The position numbers and the translations under genes are program-made. 64,000 nucleotides of DNA from Bufo bufo (lineage: Eukaryota; Chordata; Amphibia; Anura; Bufonidae). Positions within the stretch are counted from its first letter, which is position 1. Each line of letters starts with the position of its first letter. Below are positions 34,323-46,545 of the stretch, one piece after another. The stretch covers positions 213,347,359 through 213,411,358 of the forward strand of contig NC_053390.1 in NCBI RefSeq assembly GCF_905171765.1, in the 5' to 3' direction. Below the pieces are notes generated by a model. It was not told the DNA's origin. It searched no databases and saw nothing but the letters and a program-made list of their open reading frames with translations.

Positions 34323-37300
34323 ATGGGTACCCTTAGATTAATTTCCTGGAATGTGAGGGGGCCGAATCAATCTGCTAAACGCAATGCTGTCTATGGTCTC
34401 CGAACGTACCAACCGGCAATCTTATGCCTATCTGAAACTCACCTTCTCCCCGAGTCAACGCGATTCATTCACAGGGCTTGGGTGACACAGTTTGCACTCT
34501 ATTTATTCTTTCCAGTCAAGAGGGGTGAGCGTGTTAGTGCATAGATCACTCCCGTTTGTTTCTAGGGAAGTCTGTGTGGATGAGGAGGGCAGATGTGTGT
34601 ATTGATTGCTCTATATCTTTTTGGTTACTTTTGGTGGCTCTTTATATACCTCCCCCATATTCCTGTGAGGTCCTTAAAGTTTTGACGTTCACTTCCAGAT
34701 TTCCTGAAACACAGATCTTGATAGTGGGTGACTTTAATATGTACTTGGACAAGTCCCTAGATAGGTTCTAGCCGGATGGTGGGGTGTCTGACCCCTCTCC
34801 TACACAGTTAGCCAGGGCACTTTTGGAGGTGGATCTGTATGACTTATGGAGGATTAGAAACTCTAGAGTAAAGCAATATTCCTTCTATTTTTCCTCTCCT
34901 AATTCGTCATCTAGAATGAATTTAGTTGTGGGATCACCGGTACTGTTGGATAAGGTCCGAGATGTTGTTTATTTGCCCCGTAGCATTTCTGACCATTCCC
35001 CTACCTTGCTACTGTTAGAGTTTGGAGCTAGTACTCCTATTCTGCGGCTGACGTGGCATTTGAACCCCTTTTGGATTCAGTTAGTGGATACTGGGGATGT
35101 GTTTTCGGCTGCCCTGAAAGAATTATTTGCCACCAATGTGGGGTCAGCTAGCCCTTCCGTTGTTTGGGACACGATGAAGGCCTATGTTAGAGGGTTGTAT
35201 ATTAAACTGATTAGTTCCCATAAGTCTAAAAGCAGGGCCCTCATGACAGAACTCCTAGATAGAGTTCAAAATACTGAGGCTAAATATGTTGCTAATCCTA
35301 CAGTGGAAAATGCCTCCAATTGGACGGAAGCACAGAATCTACTGAAAGAACAAAAACTTAGCAGGGCAGGGGACAAGCAATTTTTTAAAACTCAGCATTA
35401 TTATATGGAGGGGGAAAGTGCAGGTCATCTATTAGCCACTATTGTGAAGTCTTAGTTCGGCCTGTCTTGTGTGCCTGCTCTTGTAAATGAGTTGGGTACC
35501 TTAGTAACGGGCGATGATAACATCATGAATGTATTTCACGCTCATTATGTAGAGGTGTATAAGTCCAGGTTATCGGTCACTCAGGGGGGTTAGGGAACGG
35601 TATCTACGTCAGATCCAGATGCCCAGTTTGTCAGATGCACAGAGGGAGATGCTAGATGGTGATATTCAACCAGAGGAACTGGAATTGGCAGTGCAGTCTC
35701 TTCCTAACGAGAAAGTGCCTGGTGGGGACGGTCTGCCGGGGGAATTTTATAAAAAAAAAACATCAGGAGGTCTTGCTTCCGCATCTTCTAACTGTTTTTA
35801 ATGACTCCTCTAGGGCAGGTATCTTGCCGAGCTCTATGAAAGAGGCCTTGGTAGTGGTACTCCCCAAACCAGGCAAGGACCCTACTGTGGTGGATTCCTA
35901 TAGGCCTATTTCGCTCCTAACGGTGGACATTAAGTTATTGGCTAAAGTACTAGCTAATAGACTTTTGACTGTTATAACCCATGTTATTCATGAGGGCCAG
36001 TGTGGCTTTATGCCCAGTAAGTCCACATCCATAAACCTTAGACGGCTATTCCTCAACCTTCAGTTGGAAATACTCGGGGAGGCGAGAAGTCCTGCAGTGG
36101 TTTCGATCGACACTGCCAAAGCTTTTGACAGCGTTGAGTGGGACTACTTATGGGCGGTTATGTTGAAGCTGGGGTTTGGTCCTGGGTTTATTAATTGGGT
36201 AAAATTGCTCTATACTCAGCCGAGAGCTAGACTTAGAATAAATGGGAAACTGTCCCCAGCGATGGCATTGGAGAGGGGCACTAGACAGGGTTGTCCCTTG
36301 TCGCCCCTTTTATTTGCCATTGCTATAGAACCCTTGGCCTGTATATTACGCTCTACCCCTATGATTCGAGGCTTGGGAAGAGGCGATGTGGTGGAAAAAG
36401 TTTCGCTATACGCGGATGATATGTTACTATATGTGGGTGATTTGGCTTCCTCCATTGACCCCATTATTTCATTAATTTCAGACTTTGGGAGACAATCTGG
36501 CTTATACATTAACTGGAACAAGTCTGTTATCCTTCCACTATCCCCCCTTCCGCAATCACTTAGCTTGGATCATATTAATTTAAAAGTAGTCTCCTCCTTA
36601 AAATATTTGGGCATTAATGTTTCGGCTAACCCCCATGTGTTTATCACTGACAACCTGCAACCATTGCTGGCGAGGTTTCAATTAAAGACGAATGCTTGGC
36701 ATAAGCTTCCACTTTCTGTGATAGGTAGAGGTAACCTTCCTAAAATGATTTTAATGCCGCAGTTCTTGTATATCCTGCATAACTCACCGGTATGGATATC
36801 CATGCACCATTTTTATAAGATCCAACAGATTTTTCGCTCATTTGTATGGGGAAAGAATAAATATAGTAGAATCCGGTATGAAACCTTACAATGGGATAAA
36901 GAAATGGGTGGTTTGGCGTTGCCTAACCCCTTCCTTTATTTCCTGGCGGCTCAGTTGCAGCATTTCAAAAGTTGGAGTGCACAGGGAACGGTGGAAAGGA
37001 GTGGGGAACTGAAACTGGGTAACGGGACATCGCCCTCCCCTCTCGATCCTGGAGAGAAACATTCCTGACCCCCTAAAATCCCTCTCAATTATTAAACTAA
37101 TGAGAAAAGCCTGGGGAAAAGCTAGGGAAATATTGGGAGTCCCGTGCCTATTGAATCTATCCCCTGTCTGGAACAATCCTGCTTTGGCTGAACTTGTCGG
37201 CCTACAGGGATTTTCTGTCTGGGAGCGAAAAGGGTTGTGGAATATGCGACAGCTTTATTCTCAGGGTGTCCTAAAACAGTTCAGCCAACTTTGTTCTCAG

Positions 37301-38109
37301 TTTGGTTTATAATCTTCGCAATTTTATCAATATCTCCAGTTAAGACATGCTTTGAACTCACAATTTAAAGAGTCCTCTGTGAGACTTGTTTATCACCCAA
37401 TACTTACCAAACTGGTGGAGCAGGGCTCTATTAGGGGGGTTATTTCTGTTACGCACAAGGGAGCTACTAGGTGAATATTTGAAAAAATTCCCAATTACAG
37501 TTAAGGCAAAATGGGAAGCGGATGTCGGCCCTATCACCGATTCCCAGTGGGAGGATGTGCTTGCACTGACTCCAATAGTGTCCCTAAGTGAAGCTGCTAG
37601 ATTGTCTCAACTATTTATGATTCACAGGGTCTATAAAACCCCAATCTTTTTGTGGCAGGTGGGATTTAGATCAGATTCCTCTTGTCCAAGATGCGGCTGG
37701 TGTGTTCCATATGATGTGGAGTTGTACGGCCTTACAGGTGTATTGGACGGGTGTCAATTTGATAAACAAAATTTATAGTGCTACTTACGCACTGGATCCC
37801 AGACTGTGCCTACTTGGGATATTTGATTCTGATGATCTGCAACCGTATATTACGATTGGTATTAATAGACTTTTGTATCAAGAACGTAAAACTCTGGCTG
37901 CTAAGTGGATACAGGCGCTTCCCCCGAGCATCTCTGAATTTATTGCTAGGATGAACGTGGTTATACGGCTGGAAAGGGGGATATATATGAAGCGTAACTG
38001 CCTCTCTAAGTTTGACAACATCTGGGGCCCTTGGATAGACAAATCTGGTGTATGTAGCCCATGGTTGACCCTTCATGGTGGACTCAGGGTTTCTGCTGAG
38101 CGTCCCTAG
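34323..38109 (+). pseudogene. L1 ORF2 (endonuclease and reverse transcriptase), broken
   Basis: From the ATG at 34323 the APE endonuclease is readable across three frames: LRLISWNVRG, LCLSETHL (catalytic Glu), ILIVGDFNMYLD and RSISDHSPT (catalytic His). The reverse transcriptase frame (35656-37068) contains VVLPKPGKDP, SYRPISLL, AVVSIDTAKAFDSVEW, GTRQGCPLSPLLFAIAIEPL and the YADD catalytic box at 36409-36420. The C-terminal part (37100-38109) keeps a CPRCG / HMMWSC zinc-knuckle-like motif. Frame breaks or stops lie near 34500-34560, 34770, 35455-35650 and 37070. The enzyme nicks target DNA and primes reverse transcription; this copy is inactive. The GTRQGCPLSPLLF wording supports the L1 clade. 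Confidence 0.93.
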
Positions 38110-38449
38110 TGAGCTACTTAACGTGTGTTTTAGGATATCTATCATGATCTTATTTGCAATCCTTTTCAGTGACTGGAGTGTTAGTCTGCCATTACTTATG
38201 ATCCTCCTTACTTTGGGTCTTCTGTCTATTAGTGGGGATTTTGTCCCTAGGCGTATGTTACACGCTTATTTTACCTAAAAAGTTTCTCTAGTTTTGGGGG
38301 TGGGGGGTACCTTGTTTATAACAAAATATTTGTCTGTCAATCGCTATATGTTTTGTAAACAATGATATGGTACTGTACAGACCGAAGCAATTGACGTGAT
38401 GACTTGTAATACAGGCTTGTTTATTTTTAAAAAAAATCTATTAAATATT

Positions 38450-39153
38450 ATCTGATTTTAAAAAAATAATAATAATTTCTTCTACAACTTTCACTTTCAG
38501 TGGATCTGCAGGCTATTGGCTTAATCTGTAAACCTTACCCCTGAAGCTCTGACAGCTCCTAAACACTCACTTAAAGCCAAATCATTATTAAACAGATAAG
38601 AATTTAGCTGTAATGAGTGTTTATGAGCTGTTAGGAAAGTACAGAGTAGGGCCGCAGATCAAGCAGCTCTCGGACAAACTCACTGTGAAGCAGAAAGCAA
38701 CAGTCTGCAGATGCACAAAGTAAAAGCTATAGAGGAAAACTGAAATTTAAAAGTATGCAAGTCACTTACAGAAACTGATAGCATGTTATCAAAAGTGGGC
38801 AATACACACCCTGTCAAACAATACAAGACTAATTAAATGATAATGTAAAAGCATGTTACTGGCACATAGACAACTAAATCACTGCAGAGTATCCTACACT
38901 TCACAGAAGACAAAATACATTTTTTCCCAGGTATTGTCCTTTTTAACCTTCATGCACCCACAAGGGCTTACAGCACAGTTCACTGGTAATGGCAGGTTAC
39001 ATCCCCCCACCCTGACCGGGCTTGCACTTGCATAATTACTACTCTGCTGCATAGCGTCCTTCAAGGTTCTTGCTTCACAGATGTACTGGAATTTTAAGCA
39101 CTACTTACACCAAAACACTTAGTCTGAAGCACAATAAGTTAATGGAGTGGAGC

Positions 39154-39207
<54 letters not shown>

Positions 39208-41814
39208 AAAAAATAAAGTATTTGAAGTATTGTACAATATGTAAACTATGTGATCAGTGATAAGAAAACTATGCACCCAGATCTTCTCTACATCCAGGTC
39301 ATATCAGCATGTAGATGTCCGTTTGCAAGCTGTGACTTTGTATTATTTGAATCCCATTAGCTGAGGGCTCATGTGTAGCTCTCATCTATGACCGACTGGC
39401 CTCAAACATACGGTGTAGCTGCAAGTAGCACCTCAGGGGTGAATGTCACTATAGAGGCATCAGAAACCTCTCTTCCCCATTTACTACCTTACTGGTGGAG
39501 GATAATACACAGGTCATAGTCCTATACCTGCACAGAGGCTTAGGAGAACAACCTTCTGGAGCCGACTCATGTTGATCGTGACTCTCCCAAGAGTCATTGA
39601 CAACACAACTAATTTTCCTCTTATGTCTTTTAATAACTATATTTTGGAAGATCACACTTTCTCTTATAGTAGGAAAAAAAAAAATCCAGTTGTGATAACT
39701 CTGGGGCAGAATACAGTTATTAATAGAAGTCACGCAGTTGGAGTCGCTGTAGAAAATCTGGTTTTCTCTCTAACAAATCGGTAATTCTGTGACACGAAGG
39801 AATGTCCCTGAGCGGCTGTAAATATGTAAACCTACTCCTCCCCAATACTCTGCATGGTAAATATAGCATCGGGTGGTGCACCTTTTTTCGACAACTTTGC
39901 TGGGCCGTATCCAGCAATTACACTTCTACACAATAGGTTGTAATCCATCTAATCCTCTGCAGATCGCATTCATATTGTCATAGGGCAAGGTATGTCATAA
40001 TGAGTAGAAAATTGATGCTATTAATACAAGACAAGAGTACTCAACCATAATCTGCATACCAATGCTGTCCCTAGTAAAGTTTTGCAAGGCAGTAGAACTG
40101 TAGCTTTCTTTTTTAGCATATTTCATATACTTTGTTAAAAAAAAAAAACAGGATCCAATCCAGTCCATGGTCCTAAATAGAAGACTCCTGCAAGGAGTGA
40201 TCATATGGCCAGCGTGAACCTCAATAATAAAAGTAATTGCAATCATATAAACACTACAGTATTGTCCCATATGATATACTGATGGGTCACATGCCCAGTT
40301 TCTGTTCTTGGGGGGTTACCCCAATAGGATTTAACAGCAGCACTCATTCCTAGATGCGCCAGGCTTTCTACTTGACAATATTCTTGCTTTGTGGATTAAT
40401 TCTGGATTATGCAGGTTAAGTCAATAATTTACAAATCCTAGCAGAAGCACAAGCACACCCCTAGATAAATGTGACTTCTGCACAAGGAATAGTTTAAGCA
40501 AAGAAGGACAAAATACTATGCAAATTAGGCACAATTTATGATGGCATACACAAATGCCATCAACATACCCAATCCTTTGGAGGAATGACTGTGGAGCCGA
40601 CAGCCATCTAATGTGTATGGCCAGCCTTAGTCCAAAACTGAGCCCAATACTGGGAAGTGTTTGGTGATATCTGATGATCACCTTCTCAAAATCACGATTG
40701 TGTTATATCAGTCTGACCATCCAAGAAGGTGACTACATTGCAAATGTTATCTTGTGGCTAAACCCTAAAAGTCAAATACGGCTTGGGTAACATTTAACAC
40801 TTCATATCCATAGGGGGTCATTTACAATGGTCCTCTACTCCAGAAACTCTTGTAAAAAGTTACAAGCCACAGGTCTGAGACTTTTTAAACTCCACTGCAA
40901 TGCCATTGGAGGCTTTTTTGACCCCCAGTATGGTCAATGCGAAGCATCAAGTACATGGTATAGCTTGTATACTTTAGACCAGAGGCCCCCAAACCTTTCA
41001 GACATAAATGATACAGAATAGGGAACATAGATAAGATATGACTGATTGAGGAGACTTTTACACCAATGTTGACTACCAGTGACTGTCCAGCAACAGGTTT
41101 CAGTCACACGAAATATGACATTGCTGGAGCCACCAGCGCACAATAGTAATCCCAAAGCCACAAGACAGTTGAGAGACACTAATAATAGTAATAACGTAAC
41201 AGATAGAAAAAGATAGAGGATTCAAGACTATGGGAGTGATTCACCATCTTTCTGCGCCAGAAAAGTGGCATTAAAAAGTTGCAAACACTGGTGTTTGAGA
41301 CTTTTTGAAAAATTGTTGCAAGTGGCTTTTTTATGCTGCCCTCGCCACATTTCCAAAAGGGGGTGTGGCAAGGGTGGGAAGGGCGTGGCCAGTCACAGCA
41401 ACAAAATTAATCCCAATTTACAGCAGTTTTTTGACGCACATGAAGCCAGAAATCTATGGCAGCTCAGGGCTACCGTAGATTTCTGTTTAGGTGCACGGAC
41501 TGCCTGAGCAGGAGGCGCAGGGGATGTCAAGATCAGTGCAAAAGGCGCCAGTCTAGATAAATCTCTCTCTCTGGAAGTGCAGGTTCGCAGCATAAACGGC
41601 TACTATACTAAATAAATGAAGGGGTCACCCACAAAGTTTAAAAAAATATAGCAAAAGAATGTGATAAAATAAGACTCGCCTGCTAAATCCCACCCCGCAA
41701 CAGCAGGATGCTGCAAGATTTTAAACTGCTGGGAAAAAAAACGCTAAAACACACACAAAACAGTTATAGTGCAAAGAGCAATAGCAGAATTTGGTGACAA
41801 ATCCTATACTAGGG
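38450..41814 (-). other. rhof: rhof intron 2, long stretch without genes
   Basis: Mostly single-copy-looking AT-rich sequence. A (TA)n microsatellite lies at 39157-39201. Partial foldback text around 41250-41570 (TCTGCGCCAGAAAAGTGGC ... GGCGCCAGTCTAGATAAATC) suggests an old MITE. No exon, RNA gene or open frame with recognisable content. Confidence 0.5.
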
Positions 41815-42119
41815 GGTGCACAAACTGTGGCCCGGGGGCCACATGTGGTCCTCAATATCATTCTGTGTGGCCCCCAACCATATGGTAACAGACATGCATG
41901 TCTATGTCTTGTGGCTGCTCACATATATTTTTCATGTATTCTCCCATTAGATGGGAATCCTGGAGTTGTAACCAGACATTTATAGCATATACTGTATTTA
42001 CAATACGCTATAAATACAGAATTTCAGTTGGTAATACCCCTTTAACTTTTATTTTCGGCTCTTGGGATTCCTTCAGTCTGACAATGTGGCCCCCAACCAG
42101 GAAAGGCTGTGCACCCCTG
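41815..42119. mobile_element. hAT-like element, decayed
   Basis: Left GGGGGTGCACAAACTGTGGC and right GGCTGTGCACCCCTG are inverse, with GGGGGCCACATGTGG / AATGTGGCCCCCAACC inside. This is the family of 53984-54166 and of the ends at 6971-8949. No clean 8-bp duplication remains. Confidence 0.65.
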
Positions 42120-42124
42120 TCTTA

Positions 42125-42318
42125 AGCCTCATTCACACGGTCAGGGTTTTGGTCCGTGATTTCCAGAGGTTTTAAACCAAAACCAGGTGCGGCTCTAAAC
42201 ACGGTGCAGGCACAGATCTTTCCCTTATACCTTATGTCTGTGGATGCTACAATCCTGGTTTTGGCTCACAATCACTGATTGAAATCCCTGACCAAAACAC
42301 TGACGTGTGAATGAGGCT
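42125..42318. mobile_element. TWA-type MITE, 194 bp
   Basis: AGCCTCATTCACACGGTCAG at the left mirrors CTGACGTGTGAATGAGGCT at the right; TTA flanks both sides (42122-42124, 42319-42321). Confidence 0.88.
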
Positions 42319-42849
42319 TTATAAATAGCCTGTTGGCGTTCATTTGTCCTTTTGTTCCCAGTTATAAAACGATATAATGAGACTATGGATCATCACTGAA
42401 CAAGACAATATGTATTGTGCTAAAATACTGGCCAACAATAAAGAATGGATGAACTCACCAGACTCTGAATCAATCAATAAATGGGAATTTCCTTCCCAAG
42501 ATGCTCACAGTTTTACTCATCAGATGAATTTAAGGAGGGAGGGGGTAAAAATTTATGAAAAGGTACTCAGTTTTAACCAGTTCAGGGCAGGATATATTGG
42601 TTCAGGACCAGACACATTTTAGCTGCTTTAAGCTCATGCTAGTTGAATAACTAACTTTTTTTTATAGTTTTATACTTTGTGACCAATACAGCTTTATTTT
42701 TTCATCATTTTTACATATAGCCTTAAATATACACCCATTGAGAGAAAAATAATAATGCACCAAGAAGTTGTTGGAACCGAACGCCAAGTGTGAATGTATT
42801 TTTGATATATGTAAGTGATTACAATATTAGAAAGGGTATGTTTATTTGC

Positions 42850-43420
42850 AAAAAATGTACACTTGAGAGGAGGCTCTAGTGCCCTGTGTGCCGGAGGGTC
42901 CCATAAATGCTCGATTGGTGATAAATCTGGCGCCTGTGCAGGCCAAGGAAGTGTTGTAATCTGGGGGAGACATCCCTGTGACCTGTGGGTGTCGGTAGGT
43001 AAGCATTATCTGGCCCTGCCATGAGAAGCAACACGTGGCTGCGGGATCTCCTGTACATAAATCGCTACTCCCCAGTGACCGACTGTCATATACTATTGCT
43101 TCCTAGATCATCACACCAGAAGTTGGGGTAGGGTGTCGCACCACAGGATTGAAGCGCTAACCATGAGGCGTCCATATTCGAACATAACAGTTGAGGGATC
43201 CCAAACAGAACCCGATTCGTTGCTAAACCCTATCTGGTTCCAGTCCTTAGCAGTCTAGGTCTCATTAGAGATCACAGCAATTGAATACTACAGTGGCTGG
43301 CAGTCAATGGCAGGACATGTAATGGGAGCAGTGACTCCAAATTTCCTTCTGCAAAGCACCTGGAAATGGTCCGAGCAGAGACAGAGGTGTGTACTGAAGG
43401 TGCCACTTGTGTCTAGATGG
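42850..43420 (-). pseudogene. Tc1/mariner transposase remnant
   Basis: On the minus strand, disconnected frames read RDWTAKDWNQIGFSNESGSV, FEYGRLMVSASILWC and LPWPAQAPDLSPIEHLWDPP. The last is the region around the catalytic Glu (SPDLSPIE) of Tc1-type transposases. Many stops and frameshifts show an old copy. Its inverted repeats were not identified. It is a different lineage from the elements at 2128 and 54933, judging by the W-P-A spacing and wording. Confidence 0.65.
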
Positions 43421-43483
43421 CAGACAACAAAACGGTAACAGGGCAGAACAACAAACTAAAGTACTGGTGTGAATACAGCCTAA

Positions 43484-43958
43484 GGCCTATTGCACACGGA
43501 CGTTTTTTTTTCCCGTTTACTGGCAGTTTTTTGCGTTCCGTATACGGTCCGTATACGGAACCATTAATTTCAATGGTTCCGCAAAAAAAAACGGAATGTA
43601 CTCCGTATGCATTCCGTTTCCGTATTTCCGTTCCGTTTTAACATAGAACATGTCCTATTATTGCCCGCAAATCACAGTCCGTGGCTCCATTCAAGTCAAT
43701 GGGTCCGCAAAAAAACGGAACACATACGGAAATGCATCCGTATGTCTTCCGTTTCCGTTCCGTTTTTTGCTGAACCATCTATTGAAAATGTTATGCCCAG
43801 CCCAATTTTATCTATGTAATTACTGTATACTGTATATGCCATACGGAAAAACGGAACGGAAAAACGGAACAGAAACGGAAACAAAAAACGGAACAACGGA
43901 TCCGTGAAAAACGGATCGCAAAACACTGAAAAAGCCATACGGTCGTGTGCAATAGGCC
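43484..43958. mobile_element. TWA-type MITE, 475 bp
   Basis: GGCCTATTGCACACGGACGT at the left mirrors ACGGTCGTGTGCAATAGGCC at the right. Flanks are TAA (left) and TTA (right). The interior has many CCGTTTCCGT / ACGGAAACGG blocks and CCGTATACGG palindromes. Confidence 0.85.
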
Positions 43959-44452
43959 TTAGGCTTGTAGTCTGTAAAATAGTAAAAAAAAAAAAAAATA
44001 TATAGGTTTCAAAAAGAATTTTTTTAAATAATCATATAGCGTCACACTAACATTAACTGTGTATTTTTATTCTCTGTGATTGAACTTGTATTTTGTTATA
44101 ATATAATGTATTTAGTTATGGGCCGGTGCTAATGGACAGGGCTAATGGAGTTTTTAGGAGGGGCACTGTTTACTTAGTTTTTTTATATCTATAAAAGACC
44201 ATTCCAGAACATTAGCTTACAATGACATTTCTTTTTAAGACCTTATTTTCCACTCTGCCTGGGGGCGCACAGTCAGCTCTGTCTGAGTGACAGTCGACAC
44301 TGCTAGGATCTCAAGTTCAGTCACAAACATTGGGCCCCATAGAGGCAGCAGCAATGCTGCTTGGGTAGCCAACTTACTGATGCAGTAAAATATATAATGG
44401 GGCAAGTTTTAATTACCAGGACCACCCGCTGTATATTTACAGCGGGTAATCC

Positions 44453-44972
44453 TTAAAGGGTTTCTGTCACCTGAAAAATGGGGATCAAGCTGGCTGACAT
44501 TAGCGATGTGCTAATGTCAGCTGAACATCACTATATTAGTGCCGTCTCACTGCCTAAAGCCTTTATTGAGAAAAACGAACTTTTATAATATGCTAATTAG
44601 CCTCTAGAAGCAGGGGGGGGGGCATTGCACCTGCTCCTAGAGGCTCCGTTTGCCCACCTCTTTTCACGCCCTTCTCTTGATTGACAGGGCCAGGGCAGTG
44701 CTGCTCTCCTCCCGCCAGCCGTGTCTGCAGTGTAAATCTCGCACAGTTCAGTATTCGGCGCAGTGAGGAAGCCAGCAGCCACCGAGCGTCCTTCCCTCAC
44801 TGCGCCTGCGCCAAATACTGAACGGCGCGAGATTTACACTGCAGACACGGCCGGCGGGAGGAGAGCAGCGCTGCCCTGGCCCTGTCAATCAAGAGAAGAA
44901 GGGCGTGAAAAGAGGTGGGCAAACGGAGCCTTTAGGAGCAGGTGCAACGCCCTCTCTGCTCCTAGAGGCTTA
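44453..44972. mobile_element. T2-type foldback, right end lost
   Basis: TTAAAGGGTTTCTGTCACC lies at the left (TTAA at 44453-44456). Arms facing around 44780 share CTGCAGACACGGC, GGGCGTGAAAAGAGGTGGGC and CTGCTCCTAGAGGC. The outer part of the right arm, with its TTAA terminus, is missing. The core has TGCGCCTGCGCCAAATACTG. Confidence 0.8.
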
Positions 44973-45340
44973 AAGTGAAGAAAAATGGCTGGGTTGTAAT
45001 GGAAACCTGGAGTAAAACTGTGTGTATGGTAGTTGGGATTTGAAGAGATAGACTTGCAGGCTTCTATTGGCTAATGCAGGTCATTTTTTGGGAATATCTC
45101 ATAGAGAACCTTCCCGGACACCTGATGTACCTGTGTGCCAAATTTGGTGAAGATCGGTTCAGTCGTACATAAAGAACAGACAGAAAAACTCATTTTTATA
45201 TAAGAGATACATGAGCTAAACAGGGTTTTGACAGTAAATTGACATCCAACAAAAACAAAATAATAACAAAAATGTCCCGGGTCTGAGACAAAAGTCGCAA
45301 ATTATACCATTATTGATAAGTGTCCCTAAATTATTCTAAG

Positions 45341-46144
45341 CCACATGTCAAACTCAAGGCCCGCAGCCCAAATCGGTCCTGGCACGTCATTTTATGTGAT
45401 CCAAGTGTGGTCTTCAGCACCAGCAGCACTCAACTAATGGCAGTAAGGGACTGAACGCTGCACTTAGAAGAGCTTCCTCCCTCCTGCAGAGTTACCTCCT
45501 CACTGCTTGCTCTACCGGAGCAGTATGCTGCTTCTACTAGAAGCCAGGCAGTGCCTGCCCCTAGTGACATCCCTAACATGTCATGTGACAATCTCACTGA
45601 CACGCCAGCCACTAGCGAGCAGAGTAGCGGCAGGACTGCAATACTGCCAACCAGTGTGGGCCCCAGGGAACACAAAGATGGCCTGACCACAAGGTAGAAA
45701 GGGCTTTGTGGAGGTTGGGGCTGTATGTTGGTGGGGGCTGGGGGAAGGGAGTGATGTTATTTACATAGGACTATATGTTGGAGGGGGTTGGGGGAGGGGA
45801 TTAATGTCATTTACATGGAACTATAACTGAGGGAGATGAAAGTAGGGAATAATGCTATTTACATAAGCTTGTTTGTTGGAGGGAGGGGAGAGATGTTATT
45901 TACATGGGACTGTACATTGGAGGGGCTGGAGGGAAGGTAGTGATGTAAGTTACCTGGGGATGTTATTTCCATAGGACTGCACCTAACATGGACCACATTA
46001 TCTGTACTCCGAGTTATCACTGTTTTCTGTGGGGTTACATAGGACTGCACAGTAGACTCTGGTGTCTGAATTCCAGAACCTGGCTCTTTGAAAGCATCCA
46101 TAATGCTGAGGTGGCTCTCCGTGAAAATGTGTTTGACACTCCTG
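45341..46144. mobile_element. hAT-like element with internal minisatellite
   Basis: Left ATGTCAAACTCAAGGCCCGC and right GTGTTTGACACTCCTG are degenerate inverse ends of a common hAT type. No clear 8-bp duplication remains. An array lies inside at 45716-45960. It sits directly against the Tc1 remnant at 46145. Confidence 0.6.
45716..45960. repeat. Minisatellite, about 60-bp unit
   Basis: Four to five degenerate units with the pattern TATGTTGGAGGGGG - TTGGGGGAGGGG - AATGTTATTTACAT. G-rich on the plus strand. Confidence 0.7.
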
Positions 46145-46545
46145 AGCGAAGCACACAGCCAAGACACAGGAGTGGCTTAGGGACAACTCTGAATGTCCTT
46201 GAGTGGACTAGACTGAGCCTTGACTTAAATCCAATCAAACATCTCTGAAGAAACCCTGAATATGGCTCATCCAAGTTAAAAGAGCTTGAGAAGATCTGCA
46301 GAGAAGAATGGCAGAAAATTCCCAAATCCTGCTGAGAAAACCTTGTGGCATCATACCAAAGACGACAGGAGGCTGTAATCCCTGCCAAAGGTGCTTCTAC
46401 TAAGTAAAGAGTCTGGATACGTATGTCAATGCATGATTTTAGTTTTTTTTATTTCCAATAAATCACCAATATTTTGAACATCCTGTTTTCACTTTGTCAT
46501 TATGGGGTACTGAGTGCAGAATGATCGGGAAAAACGTGATATTTT
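46145..46545 (+). pseudogene. Tc1 transposase C-terminal remnant
   Basis: After AKHTAKTQEWLRDNSECP (frame with shifts) come LDLNPIKHL (the NPIE region with Glu changed to Lys), SKLKELEKICREEWQKIPKSC, ENLVASYQRRQEAVIPAKGA and a stop near 46405. A stop interrupts after KSC. The following CAATAAATCACC ... TCACTTTGTCATTATGGGG is probably its right inverted repeat. The N-terminal two thirds are absent; a hAT element abuts the break. Confidence 0.75.

Larger units (their letters stand above)
32458..38436 (+). mobile_element. Near full-length L1-clade LINE
   Basis: The 6-kb insertion starts with a GGGGGGAGTGGCC-type 5' UTR, carries ORF1 and ORF2 remnants and ends in an A-rich tail. A 13-bp direct repeat TCTATTAAATATT flanks it (32445-32457 and 38437-38449). 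It is antisense to rhof, in intron 2. A MITE is nested at 33704-33974. Confidence 0.9.
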
